From Homarus americanus (Eukaryota; Arthropoda; Malacostraca; Decapoda; Nephropidae), in NCBI RefSeq assembly GCF_018991925.1, contig NW_024751942.1, positions 40,001 through 104,000 of the forward strand: a stretch of DNA of 64,000 bases. Reading direction: 5' to 3'. Shown one piece after another: positions 20,983-33,744 of this stretch; position 1 is the stretch's first letter, and the number at the start of each line of letters is the position of its first letter. The position numbers and the translations under genes were made by a program. Under the pieces are notes generated by a model. That model searched no databases, was not told the origin of the DNA, and worked only from the letters and a program-made list of their open reading frames with translations.

Positions 20983-23699
20983 GACCCTTTGAGGATGATG
21001 GTTTATGTTATATAACCCTTTGAGGATGATGGTTTATGTTATACAACCCTTTGAGGATGATGGTTTATGTTATACAACCCTTTGAGGATGATGGCTTATG
21101 TTATATAACCCTTTGAGGATGATGGTTTATGTTAAATAACCCTTTGAGGATGATGTTTTGTGTTGTATAACCCTTTGAGGATGATGGTTTATGTTATATA
21201 ACCCTTTGAGGATGATGGTTTATGTTATACAACCCTTTGAGGATGATGGTTTATGTTATATAACCCTTTGAGGATGATGGTTTATGTTATATAACCCTTT
21301 GAGGATGATAGCTTATGTTATATAACCCTTTGAGGATGATGGTTTATGTTATATAACCCTTTGAGGATGATGGTTTATGTTATATAACCCTTTGAGGATG
21401 ATGGCTTATGTTATATAACCCTTTGAGGATGATGGTTTATGTTATATAACCCTTGAGGATGATGGTTTATGTTTATAACCCTTGAAGATGATGGTTATGT
21501 TATATAACCCTTTGAGGATGATGGTTGTTATATAAACTGTGAGGATGATGGTTATGTTATGTAACCCTTGAGGATGATGGTTTATGTTATGTAACCCTTT
21601 GAGGATGATGGTTTATAACCCTTTGAGGATGATGGTTTATGTTATGTAACCCTTTGAGGATGATGGTTGTGTAACCCTTTGAGGATGATGGTTTGGTGTT
21701 ACCCTTGAGTGATGATGTAACCCTTGAGGATGATGGTTTATGTTATATAACCCTTTGAGGATGATGGTTGTTATATAACCCTTTGAGGATGATGGTTTAT
21801 GTTATATAACCCTTTGAGGATGATGGTTTATGTTATGTAACCCTTTGAGGATGATGGTTTATGTTATGTAACCCTTTGAGGATGATGGTTTATGTTATGT
21901 AACCCTTTGAGGATGATGGTTTATGTTATATAACCCTTGAGGATGATGGTTTATGTTATATAACCCTTTGAGGATGATGGTTTATGTTATGTAACCCTTT
22001 GAGGATGATGGTTTATGTTGTATAACCTTGAGGATGATGTTTTGTATTATATAAATCTTTTGAGGATGATGGTTGTTATATAACCCTTTGAGGATGATGG
22101 TTTATGTTATATAACCCTTTGAGGATGATGGTTTATGTTGTATAACCCTTGAGGATGAGGTTTTATGTTATATAACCCTTGAGGATGATGTTTTGTTGTA
22201 TAACCCTTTGAGGATGATGGTTGTTATATAACCCTTTGAGGATGATGGTTGTTATATAACCTTTGAGGATGATGGTTTATGTTGTATAACCCTTTGAGGA
22301 TGATGTTTTGTGTTATATAACCCTTTGAGGATGATGGTTGTTATATAACCCTTGAGGATGATTTAGGTTATATAACCCTTGAGGATGATGGCTATTATGT
22401 TATATAACCCTTGAGGATGATGGTTTATGTTATGTAACCCTTTGAGGATGATGGCTTATATATAACCCTTTGAGGATGATGGTTTATGTTATATAACCCT
22501 TTGAGGATGATGGTTTATGTTATATAACCCTTTGAGGATGATGGTTTATGTTATATAACCCTTTGAGGATGATGGTTTATGTTATACAACCCTTTGAGGA
22601 TGATGGTTTATGTTATATAACCCTTTGAGGATGATGGTTTATGTTATACAACCCTTTGAGGATGATGGTTTATGTTATACAACCCTTTGAGGATGATGGT
22701 TTATGTTATATAACCCTTTTAGGATGATGGTTTATGTTGTATAACCCTTTGAGGATGATGGTTTATGTTATATAACCCTTTGAGAATGAAGGTTTATGTT
22801 ATATAACCCTTTTAGGATGATGGTTTATGTTGTATAACCCTTTGAGGATGATGGTTTATGTTATACAACCCTTTGAGGATGATGTTTTATGTTGTATAAC
22901 CCTTTGAGGATGATGGTTTATGTTATACAAGCCTTTGAGGATGATGGCTTATGTTGTATAACCCTTTGAGGATGATGGTTTATGTTATATAACCCTTTGA
23001 GGATGAAGGTTTATGTTATACAACCCTTTGAGGATGATGGTTTATGTTGTATAACCCTTTGAGATGATGGTTTATGTTGTATAACCCTTAGGATGATGCA
23101 TGTTATATAACCCTTTGAGGATGATGGTTTATGTTGTATAACCTTGAGGATATGGTTTATGTTGTATAACCCTTGGATGATGGCTATGTTTATATAACCC
23201 TTGAGGATGATGGTTTATGTTATATAACCCTTGAGGATGATGGTTTTATGTTATATAACCCTTGGGATGATGGTTTATGTTATAACCCTTAGGATGATGG
23301 TTTATGTTATATAACCCTTTGAGGATGATGGTTGTTATATAACCTTGAGGATGATGGTTTATGTTGTATAACCCTTTGAGGATGATGGTTTATGTTATAT
23401 AACCCTTTGAGGATGATGGTTTATGTTGTATAACCCTTTGAGGATGATGGTTTATGTTGTATAACCCTTTGAGGATGATGGTTTATGTTATATAACCCTT
23501 TGAGGATGATGGCTTATGTTATATAACCCTTTGAGGATGATGGTTTATGTTATATAACCCTTTGAGGATGATGGTTTATGTTATATAACCCTTTGAGGAT
23601 GATGGTTTATGTTATGTAACCCTTTTAGGATGATGGTTTATGTTATATAACCCTTTGAGGATGATGGTTGTTATATAACCCTTTGAGGATGATGGTTTA
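20983..23699 (+). repeat. 31-bp satellite array (2.7 kb)
   Basis: About 88 copies of a unit with core AACCCTTTGAGGATGATGG followed by TTTATGTTATAT. Variants have GTATAT, ATACA or ATGTA ends and GGCTTA for GGTTTA. The period is exactly 31 in the clean parts (21014 to 21045). From about 21440 to 23350 copies lose bases irregularly, while both edges are regular. This is the largest repeat in the window. Confidence 0.98.
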
Positions 23700-24119
23700 A
23701 TGATAAGGTCTTGATATAATACTCCATACTTAACCCCCTCTTTTTTACTTATATTTAATACTTTTAATACATGATTATAGGAAATTATATTACCGGTGAA
23801 TATTATATTGTTGACCCCTTCACTACTTAACTGACGCCCAACGATCTTATCCAGCACAGAGAGACGAGTGGTTGATACTAGTCATGTGGACACTTTATTT
23901 CTACAATATTCTGGTGAAATTATACGTCTCTTAAGGATCTGATTATAGGGTCTATTGTAGGTAGGTTATAAGACTTGGTTATATATATATTTGTGTGAGG
24001 AGAGTGAGGAGAGTGAGGAAAGTGAGGAAAGAATTCATCACGAGGGTTAAGTGGGGGTGATGGTGACGTTAACACTTGGCAAAGGGGTGTGTTGTGTGCT
24101 GATGAGGGAGAACTGTTGG

Positions 24120-24123
<4 letters not shown>
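23700..24123. other. Unique AT-rich spacer
   Basis: Includes a few degenerate GAGGAGAGT units near 24000. No gene seen. Confidence 0.5.

Positions 24124-24199
<76 letters not shown>
24124..24199. repeat. (AC)n microsatellite
   Basis: 76 bp of pure AC. Confidence 0.98.
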
Positions 24200-24200
<1 letters not shown>

Positions 24201-24395
24201 TTATTTCCCAAAAAGCAAATATCCCTTCCCCACACACATGCAATTTCCTTCCTTCTCCCCACTCACAAATTCTCAGCCCCCTCCCTAATACACAGCCCAA
24301 ATAAAAACAAGGAAGTGAGACGAAGACGACCAAACTAGTTCCTGTCCCTGACGAGTCTCGCGACGAAGTAAAGACTGGTTTAGTGGGTGTGGGAG
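24200..24395. other. Short C-rich spacer
   Basis: Nothing recognised. Confidence 0.5.
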
Positions 24396-24725
24396 TCTGG
24401 TACGACTACTACTACAACTACTACTACTACTATTACTGACATCTACAACTAATACAACTACTTTTTTTAACGTGGCCCCTAACGTTCCCTACTGCTACTA
24501 CTACTACTACCGTCTACTACTATACTATTATCATTACTAATGCTATTTCTACTGCTACTATTATTATCATCACTACCACGGCTACTACTACTATTACTAC
24601 ACCTACTAATATTACTACTAACAATATCATTAATACTACACCTACAATTTTAATACTACCGCCACCATTATTATTACTTATACTGTACTACAAGCAATAG
24701 TAATATTATCAATATGACTACTAAT
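24396..24725. repeat. (TAC)n/(TAT)n degenerate trinucleotide tract
   Basis: Runs of TACTACTAC and ATTATTA over about 330 bp, broken by unique words. Confidence 0.85.
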
Positions 24726-24739
24726 TTCCTCCTACCACC

Positions 24740-25125
24740 CACCTCCTCCTAGCACACCTCCTAGCACCACACCTTCTCCTAGCACCACACCTTCTCCTAG
24801 CACCACACCTCCTAGCACCACACCTCTCCTCCTCTAGCACCACCTCCTCCTACCCTCCTAGCACCACACCTCCTCCCAGCACCACACCTCCCTCCTAGCA
24901 CCACACCTCTCCCTCCTTCTAGCACCACACCTCTCCTCCTCCTAGCACCTCCTCCTAGCACCACACCTTCTCCTCCTTCTAGCACCACACCTCCTAGCAC
25001 CACACCTTCTCCTCCTCCTTCTAGCACCATACCTTCTCCTCCTCCTCCTACCACCACACCTCCTCCTCCTCCTCCTCCTACCACATCACCTCCTACTCCT
25101 ACCAGTATTCCTCCTCCTCCAATTA
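24740..25125. repeat. CTCCTAGCACCACAC minisatellite
   Basis: Variable-length units built from CTCCT, TAGCACCACAC and TTCTCCT, ending in (CTC)n. The 90-codon Gly-rich minus-strand frame is its translation. Confidence 0.93.
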
Positions 25126-25209
25126 ATTTAACCGTTAGGTGTTGCGTTACTTACGCCAGTCCAGTTTTAACTGCGTTGCTTGTGAAAAACTGGCTTGGCA
25201 CAGCAGGTT

Positions 25210-25229
25210 TTGTGTGTGTGTGTGTGTGT

Positions 25230-25262
<33 letters not shown>
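25210..25262. repeat. (TG)n microsatellite
   Basis: 53 bp of TG with one TC interruption. Confidence 0.96.
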
Positions 25263-26557
<1,295 letters not shown>

Positions 26558-26600
<43 letters not shown>

Positions 26601-26612
26601 ATCTATCTATCT
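26558..26612. repeat. (TATC)n microsatellite
   Basis: 55 bp of TATC with one phase break. Confidence 0.97.
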
Positions 26613-27085
26613 CTGGTGAATATTTCCGGATTCCAGTGAGAACATCTGCTTGGGTGGTGGTGGAGCCTTGATCATAGTGCCAGTGATATGATGTAATGCA
26701 ACAGAATGGGTACCAACACCGGATGTACCAGTGTGTGTGTGTGTGTGATGGGGCAGAGGGAGGGAAGGGGGAGAAGCACTCAACATTCAAGTAGTGACTC
26801 ACACCTCAGATACGCCCTCCCGTTGTCAGGTCATGTGCTGTTAGTGTGACATAACCATGAGTCATGTTAAACTTGAAGTAGCTTTTCGTTGTGTTTGCTT
26901 GTGTTGACTGTATTACTAAACATCTACTGTAACACTGAAGATATCACTTGTTGTTAGGTGTTGTAACCATGACAACACCCCCCCCCACCCCCCACATACA
27001 CCTCTAATGATGGATGCTGCGATACACATCATGTACACACAACACCCAGATGAGTGTCTTGCTTTGTAGTGTAGTCACAGCCCTG
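26613..27085. other. Unique spacer with C-run
   Basis: A C-rich run lies at about 26979-26996 and a short (GT)n at 26731-26748. No gene recognised. Confidence 0.5.
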
Positions 27086-27315
27086 GCAGGAGGGGAGGGG
27101 GGGGGGGTAGGGAAGAGGAGGGGGGTAGGGGAAGGTAGGGAGAGGAGGGAGTGGAAGAGGGGAGTAAGGAAAGGAAGGAAGGTAGGGGAAGAAAAGGGAA
27201 AGGAGGGGGGGAGAGGAAGTAGGGGTAGAGGGAAGGTAGGGGGAAAGGGGAAAGGAGGGGGAGAAGGGGAACAGCGAAAGGGGGGGGGATAGGGGAGGAA
27301 GTGGAGGAGAGGAAG
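27086..27315. repeat. G-rich polypurine tract
   Basis: GGGAGGGGGG-type sequence with many G-runs of three or more on the plus strand, so G-quadruplex potential. Frames on both strands are low complexity. Confidence 0.85.
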
Positions 27316-27384
27316 AAGAAGACTAACCAAGAGAGTGAATAATAAAGGCATTAGATAACGAAGGAAAAGAGAAACACTGAAGTG

Positions 27385-27480
27385 AGTAAAGAAGGGTGAA
27401 TAAAAGTGAACAACAAAGGGTGAATAAGTGAACAAAAGTGAGCAATAAAGGGTGAATAAAAGTGAACAACAAAGGGAGTA
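27385..27480. repeat. 24-bp minisatellite, about 4 copies
   Basis: Unit core GTGAATAAAAGTGAACAA followed by AAAGG, with one shortened copy. Confidence 0.8.
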
Positions 27481-27539
27481 ATGAATGGATTAATGAGAAA
27501 TTGATAAATTACTAACGGTACAAATAACTAAATTGGATG

Positions 27540-27680
27540 AGTAAAGAATGATAGATTAAAGAAAGAGAATAAAGAGAGAGAATAGAGAGAAGAGATTAAA
27601 GAGAGAAAGATTAGAGAGAATGGAGATAGAGAAGAGAGAAAATAAAGAGAGGAGAGAAATAAAAGAATAGGAGAGACTCG
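27540..27680. repeat. AGAGAGAAT-rich purine repeat
   Basis: Irregular GATTAAAGAGAGA units. Confidence 0.65.
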
Positions 27681-27769
27681 TTATTAACATAAAATAATGG
27701 CAATTGCAAAATAACGAAACATGAAAAAAAATATTACGTAACGAAGTAAACAAAATAATTGAAAAAAGA

Positions 27770-28065
27770 GAAAACAACGAAAACAAAAATCAATAAATAT
27801 CGAAAACAACAAAACCAAAAATAAATAAATATCGAAAAACAACAAAACAAAAAATCAATAATTATAAAAAAAAAGACAAAACCCAAAATAAAAAAACATC
27901 GAAAAACAACAAAACCAAAAGTCAATAAATATCGAAAAACAACAAATCCAAAAATCAATAAATATCGAAAAACAACAAATCCAAAAATCAATAAAAATAA
28001 AAAAACATCAAAACCCAAAATCAATAAACATCGAAAAACAACATTACCCAAAATCGAAAAAACTA
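27770..28065. repeat. A-rich 32/33-bp tandem repeat
   Basis: About nine copies with cores TCAATAAATATCG and AAAAACAACAAAACC. CG landmarks at 27801, 27833, 27933 and 27966 give a 32-33-bp spacing. Minus-strand frames rich in Phe/Leu are its translation. Confidence 0.88.
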
Positions 28066-28720
28066 ATAAATAAATAAAATAAAATAGAAAATATAATGGC
28101 GAAAAAAATCGATAAAAAAGAAACATATTGATAACGAGGTGAAAATATTATATAATTCACATAACCTGCAGTAAGTCCCAGTAAACAACAGCCCAAGGTC
28201 CACCTGTTCACCTTCACTAGGAATACTTAATGACACTCGGGTGATAATCAGTACAGAATACCTGTAAATGGTGGAGGAGGAGAATGCATGTAAATGGAGG
28301 AGGAAGAGGAAGAAGAGGTAGAGGGGGAGGGGGGGGAGGGAAGGAGAGCATATGACTAACCACAGTATAATAAGGAAGAGAAGAGGAGAAGAAGAGAAGA
28401 GAAGAGAAGAGAATGAAAGACAATAAAAAGGGAAGAAATCTAAATAAATAAATCATACAAATGAAATAAATAACATATATAACATAGATAAATAATTTAT
28501 AGAAATAAATTAAATCAAAGAAATTAAAATAAGATAAAGAACGACAAACAGACACAAGGAGGTGGCGGGAACAAGGAGGGAAAAACACAAGGAGGTGACG
28601 ATGACCTTGGGCTTACTTAAGTCTTGTCTAGCCATCCTGGGCAGCCGAGAGTGGAGGCGGGCAGGGGGGAGAGGCGGGTAGGGGGGAGACGGGAGAGGGG
28701 GGGAAGGTTTTTAGTTTAAC
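28066..28720. other. AT-rich and purine-rich spacer
   Basis: 28270-28420 is GGA/AGA-rich. 28430-28530 is AT-rich with AAATAAAT words. 28645-28705 is G-rich. No gene. Confidence 0.5.
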
Positions 28721-29133
28721 AAATTTATTGACAAAGCTTGGAGTATAGTTTGCCTATTGTGAGTAATTCAGTCAGGTCTTGACACTGAGGGTGGTATCAC
28801 TTCTCACTGCCACGCAGGACAGAGGTTCATACACAAAGGAATAGATCATATTCATTAGCAGTATATATAGGTCAGAGTCATGTGGGTGATGTCACTGTTC
28901 ACTGCCATGCAGGACAGTGGTTCATATACATTGGACGTCATATTCTAATTGAGGACTAATCAACGTGGGCTAGCAGCAAATTTGGGATAAACAGCAAGAA
29001 TGTCCTCAAGCACCCCCGATTCAATGTAGTAATTACAAAGTTCGTGGTACAATAAGCCAGGTGGCCTGAAGTCTTTGACAGTGTCACATTCAATAATATA
29101 GTGTTCAAGTGTATGCTTTAAAGGTTTATCACA
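28721..29133 (-). mobile_element. 5'-truncated LINE with Cys/His C-terminal tail and 3' UTR
   Basis: On the minus strand an open frame runs from 29133 to a stop at 28960 (57 residues). It shows KHTLEHYIIECD, then DFRPPGLLYHELCNYY and VLEDILAVYPKF. This resembles the C-terminal tail that follows RNase H in LINEs like the one at 31.2 kb (GHTLQHYVLDCEKI). The 3' UTR runs to 28721 and contains a partial internal duplication: two segments with CACTG-CATGCAGGACAG-GGTTCATA about 100 bp apart. Upstream homology ends abruptly at a polypurine tract, so the copy is 5' truncated. The 56-bp tail is shared with 12114-12169. Confidence 0.78.
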
Positions 29134-29405
29134 AGGGAGAGGGGAGAGAGGTAGGAGGCAAGGGGAAGAGGAGGGGAGATGGAGGAGTGAGAGTAGGAGA
29201 GATAGAACGGTAAGGGGGCAAGGGGAACGAGAGATGGGAAAGGGAGGCGGCGAAGGGAGAGTTGATGCGAGTAGGTGAGATAAAGAAAAAGGTGGGGGAG
29301 AGGGAGAGAAGGAGAGAGATGGACAGAATTAATCGAAAGAAAGGAAGAGGGAAGAGGGCAAGAAAGGGAGAAAAGACGAGGGACAAATTTGGTATTGGGG
29401 AGAAA

Positions 29406-29490
<85 letters not shown>
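29134..29490. repeat. Polypurine tract and (GA)n
   Basis: 29134-29400 is purine-rich. 29408-29490 is (AG)n with one interruption. Frames are low complexity. Confidence 0.92.
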
Positions 29491-29581
29491 TTGTTGTTTT
29501 GCTCAGGTAAACAACTTAACTAACAAGCTTGATCAACACAACTTTACCTAATCCTGGCAGGTAAGTCAGGTCTTAAGACTC

Positions 29582-29583
<2 letters not shown>

Positions 29584-29632
<49 letters not shown>
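29584..29632. repeat. (GT)n microsatellite
   Basis: 49 bp of GT. A short GATA-like run follows at 29693-29732. Confidence 0.96.
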
Positions 29633-29633
<1 letters not shown>

Positions 29634-29892
29634 TGCCATCAGGGATCCTGGGCTTATAATTATACTAACAAGGTCTTAGCGAGTTACCAACGTGATAGAT
29701 AGACAGACAGATAAAAAGATAGCTAGATAGATATTAATTCTGTCAAATCGTCATACAAGGTCAATAGTTCAGTAAATACATAAGAAATATAACACAACCA
29801 ATGGTAAACGATGAGCCGATTCAATCAACAACAGAACAAGAAAATCACTGAAAGCTGGGGTGTTAAATTTTTCACTGGGGTCCCTATTTTCC

Positions 29893-30192
29893 TAGTAATC
29901 TATTCATTCATACTTATAATACAGTAATCTATTCATACATACACTTAGAATACAGTAATCTATTACTTCACACACTTATAATACAGTAATCTATTCATTC
30001 ATACACTTATAATACAGTAATCTATTCATTCACACACTTATAATACAGTAATCTATTCATTCATACACTTATAATACAGTAATCTATTCATTCATACACT
30101 TATAATACAGTAATCTATTCATTCATACACTTATAATACAGTAATCTATTCATTCATACACTTATAATACAGTAATCTATTCATTCATACAC
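29893..30192. repeat. 31-bp minisatellite, about 9.5 copies
   Basis: Unit core CAGTAATCTATTCATTCATA followed by CACTTATAATA. Starts at 29922, 29953 and 29984 give an exact 31-bp period. Confidence 0.96.
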
Positions 30193-30250
30193 TAAGTGTG
30201 TCTCGTCTACGAAACAAGAAAAACTCGTAATATTCTGAGGTGTCAAGTTA

Positions 30251-30409
30251 AAGCGGCGGCACACTAGCATCACAGTTATTGGTTCAAGACGGTCAGGCGG
30301 GAAGGATAAGTTTAGTGTGAAGGAGACGGGCTAGAAAATTGACGGTTCGAGGAAAAAACGACGGAAACCGGGAAATTTGACGGGAAAAAGTGCTAGTGTG
30401 ACGCCGTCT
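30251..30409. mobile_element. 159-bp MITE with 19-bp TIRs and TTA target duplication
   Basis: The left terminus AAGCGGCGGCACACTAGCA (30251-30269) matches the inverted right terminus AGACGGCGTCACACTAGCA (30391-30409 on the minus strand) at 16 of 19 positions. TTA flanks both ends (30248-30250 and 30410-30412). A 3-bp TTA/TAA duplication is known for PIF/Harbinger elements, so that superfamily is my inference; termini alone do not prove it. The interior is non-coding, with several GACGG and GGGAAA words. Confidence 0.8.
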
Positions 30410-30412
30410 TTA

Positions 30413-31099
30413 GGAAGAGAAGTTGAAGTAAACGTTTCACGTCACAAATGAAACGTTTCGGAGCATTCTTGACATGAAGTTTACTAACAAGCATTATGAG
30501 AATAACACACACAGTAATGTACTCGTATACAAACCCCTATTATTATTATTATTTACCCCCACACTAAAAAAAAATAATAAAATACACACAAAAATATATA
30601 CCTTTCTATATTATTTAAAACAAACGTTCACACAGACAAACATTTACTCAACAATATAGTATAAAAGATGTGCTAGTGAGACATAGAGGAGGCCAGCCAG
30701 TCAAGGGGGCTGAGGGAGCAAGATAACAGACTGACCACAGCCCGTGTGTGTGTGTGTGTAGCGGTCCATCAGAAATAACTGGCTCCCAAAAAACTGTCTG
30801 GCGGTAAAACATCTGACTCACTCACTCACATACTCACACTCACTGACTGACTCACACTCACTGACTGACTCACACTCATCAAGTCCGCAGTGCTCCCTTC
30901 TCTATCTATCTGCCCACTATACTTATCGATTACAACCATAGACTTCCACTATTTTACCACACTTGATCAATTCACCACACACCACACCACACCACACCAC
31001 ACACCATTTTATTTAATTTTGCTGCGGACAACAGCTAGTTTATTGTGCACCCCATACTCCTCCTGTGAGCGGTAGCGTAAAAAGGATTACAGAGAAGAG
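30413..31099. other. Unique spacer
   Basis: AT-rich unique DNA, with a CACTGACTGACT repeat near 30815-30880 and a (CACAC)n patch at 30974-31004. No gene. Confidence 0.5.
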
Positions 31100-31800
31100 G
31101 TCACAAAAGGTCAGCATAACTAACTCCAGTGGTCAGGATATTATGACAATGAATGTTACAGAGTATTTCCAGTACATTGTTTGTTTAAGTAAGTACATAG
31201 AATTTTGATTAGGTACTAGATGCGAAGTGTGGATACAGCCTTAGTACAGTATATCAGCTATCTTGTCATCAGAGATAAAGTGCTGTGCCATTGTATACAC
31301 AGTGTGCTTGGATCTATCTCTATAAGGTTCTATTTTTTCACAGTCTAAGACGTAGTGTTGGAGTGTGTGGCCATATGTCTGGCCACACACTTTACATTTA
31401 GTCTTGTTCACACCTGCCTGAGGAACATACTGCCAGAGGTACTTATATCCTGACCTTAGTCTAGTTGTTACAACATCTTGTGATCTAGTGATCTTTTTAC
31501 TTGCTCCATATACATGTTTTATTTGATACATCTCATCATGTTAAACAATGGATCGACTGGTGCCTATTTGCACTTGTCTACTGGCTTCAAATTTATCAAC
31601 AAGTTCTTTTCTGATTGCAGTTTTTAAGGTTCTGTTTGAGTCTCATATTGTACTCAACATTGTCATTATTGGACGCGAGTTTAGCTAAGGCATCAACTCT
31701 ATCATGTTGACTAATGCCTCTGTGAGAGGGGATCCACAGCAGCTTCATCCTGATACCCCCGACCTCGTGGAAATAAACAAATCCGCTTTGTGAGGATGTG
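31100..31800 (-). pseudogene. LINE with RNase H domain end and Cys/His tail, frameshifted
   Basis: On the minus strand, 31560-31790 encodes the end of an RNase H1 domain: KLLWIPSHRGISQHDRVDAL then AKLASNN. IPSHxGI and the late acidic residue before ALAK are the usual signature of this domain in I/Jockey-type LINEs. A frame change and stop separate it from the next open frame (31241-31531, 96 residues). That frame has VTTRLRSGYKYLW, then CKVCGQTYGHTLQHYVLDC, a zinc-knuckle-like Cys/His tail, and ends at DILY before a stop. 3' UTR-like sequence follows to about 31100. No polymerase domain is visible upstream. This is a dead, 5'-truncated copy related to but distinct from the one at 28.7 kb. Confidence 0.8.
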
Positions 31801-32070
31801 AGACGTGTTGGACTTTCATATCGGTGAGTATTAAGGCATAGATATCACAGACCTCATACAGTAACAAGACCAATTTATTTAGTTACGATGCTGTTGGACT
31901 TGTAAATTGGACTGTAATAAAGTGTTCGATATAGCATAACACAGGATGATTACAACACCGGAATGATTGATTGATATGATGAATTTTCACAGCGAGGATA
32001 ACACCCGCAAGATAACCCGCAGTCACATGATGTCACACACAAGGGGCGGGAATTCCAGGCCAGGGTTTTC

Positions 32071-32072
<2 letters not shown>
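31801..32072. other. Unique spacer
   Basis: Minus-strand fragments near 31800-31870 may be further RNase H remnants but carry stops. Nothing else recognised. Confidence 0.4.

Positions 32073-32121
<49 letters not shown>
32073..32121. repeat. (TG)n microsatellite
   Basis: 49 bp of TG. Confidence 0.96.
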
Positions 32122-32122
<1 letters not shown>

Positions 32123-32204
32123 AGGAGCCGGTGGGGGAATAATCCTCTCAACTAATCTGAGACTCAACACAATATACTGTACAATCACATTGGACAATAT
32201 TTCT

Positions 32205-32440
32205 ACTGGAGGAAATTTCACGGGGAAAAATTTCCTACTACAGAAAATCCTATTGGACAAAATCCTACAGCAGAAAATTCAATCAGAAAAAAAACTCGTT
32301 GAACGAAATTCTATTGGACAAAATCAAACCAAAGAAAATTCCATTGGACACAATTAATTTTTCAGAAAGAAAATTTAATTCAACAAAAATCTAAACAAAA
32401 AAAGGTTAACTGTACAAAATCCCACTATGGGAAAAAATGA
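32205..32440. repeat. Degenerate repeat of GGACAAAATCC phrases
   Basis: Irregular units of about 20-26 bp alternate TATTGGACAAAATCCTAC with CAGAAAATTC-like halves. A similar style of sequence is at 14095-14235. It is probably an old, decayed tandem repeat. Confidence 0.6.
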
Positions 32441-33272
32441 TACTGAAAAAAGTCTGGAAAAAACTATTTAGTGCAAAGCCTTCATCCTGAGGGAAAAAAA
32501 TACCTGCTGCGATTTTGTTTAATTGGATTCAGTCTGGAGGAAAACCGATCTGTGGGCTTTTTTCTAGCATTTTTTCCTCTGTTGAGGGCGTCCCTTTGTC
32601 CCCAGCGAGGCAGCAGCAGGCGGCGGCGGCGGGGACAGGAGGAAGGCCAGACGGGCAAGGTAGACGGGTTGGTCAAGGTGTTGTCAAGGTCGATCCCCTG
32701 GCAGACAGCCCCATCCACAACTATCCACCTCAATACTGGGTGGATGGGTGGGGCCGTGGGTGCGTGGGGCCCTTAACCTCACGGTGAACTGGGTAGTTTA
32801 ACCAAGAAGGTAAAACAGGTTTGTTGGTAATGAATGAATAAGGTAATCCGTCTGTACAAAAACACGCCCGTTATGAAGAAAATCGTCTCTAGGAATGAAA
32901 ATTACTCCAGTTCTTAAGGTTCCTGCTGGTGAATGAACAGGTCCCTTAACTTCTAAATAAAAAGGTCGAAATAAATTTCCCTTAACTTCTAAAATAAACA
33001 CCATCACTACCTGACCTTAATGAGCAGGTGCGTGAGATGAACAGAGCGTTACCTCAGGAGTGAAAAGGCTACCAACCTCTAGGACAGGTGAACAAGGTAA
33101 CTACAGTATATATAATAATTTACCCAATAAACAGGTAAATATACTGGTGACTGGACAGGTTCCCATTACTAAGAATACGGGGCTTATAATACCAGTACCT
33201 TACTCCCGAGAACTGGTTATGTATACTGAATCACCCTGAGCTAGTGAAGACTTATTGTTTCAGCCAGGAAGT
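32441..33272. other. Spacer with GC-rich 200 bp
   Basis: 32590-32780 is GC-rich, with (GGC)n at about 32620-32634. Two plus frames and one minus frame cross it but none shows a domain. 32930-33000 carries two copies of a CTTAACTTCTAAA phrase. I see no supported exon. Confidence 0.45.
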
Positions 33273-33278
33273 CAGTTA

Positions 33279-33418
33279 ACTGATTCAGCTAAATATCATA
33301 CAAGAGTTGACTGATTCAGCTAAATATCATACAAGAGTTGACTGATTCAGCTAAATATCATACAAGAGTTGACTGATTCAGCTAAATATCATACAAGAGT
33401 TGACTGATTCAGCTAAAA
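33279..33418. repeat. 31-bp minisatellite, about 4.5 copies
   Basis: Unit core GACTGATTCAGCTAAATATC followed by ATACAAGAGTT. Starts at 33313 and 33344 give an exact 31-bp period, and copies are nearly identical. Confidence 0.96.
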
Positions 33419-33544
33419 TCTAATACTGTTTGAGAAGTTGAAGACCAAAGATGGAAATGTTGTGGTCACTATCGAATTAAGACTAACAGTAGGAAGAGGA
33501 GGCGTAATGCCAGTCACTTTAGGTTCAGTGAATTAGTCCAATAA

Positions 33545-33680
33545 GTATGTTATTTTAAGCCCTTGAGTACGATGACTTAATCCTTTGAGTACAATGACTT
33601 AACCCGAAGGGTACAGTGACAACCCCTTGAATATGATGACCTATATCCTAGAGTACGATGACATTATGACCCGTTAGTAA
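33545..33680 (+). repeat. Degenerate CCTTGAGTACGATGA repeat
   Basis: About six diverged copies, such as CCCTTGAGTACGATGACTTA at 33560. Member of the family seen at 19.97 and 20.98 kb. Confidence 0.78.
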
Positions 33681-33744
33681 TGAGGACCAATAGGATCACC
33701 TTGTTTGTGATTTACATAAGTGCAGAGTACAGGTAGATGAAAAT

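Noticed and set aside
32590..32790. GC-rich (GGC)n patch as a CpG-island promoter or an Ala-rich exon
   Set aside because: Only about 200 bp long, open in several frames, with low-complexity Ala/Gln/Gly translations and no TATA or initiator context.
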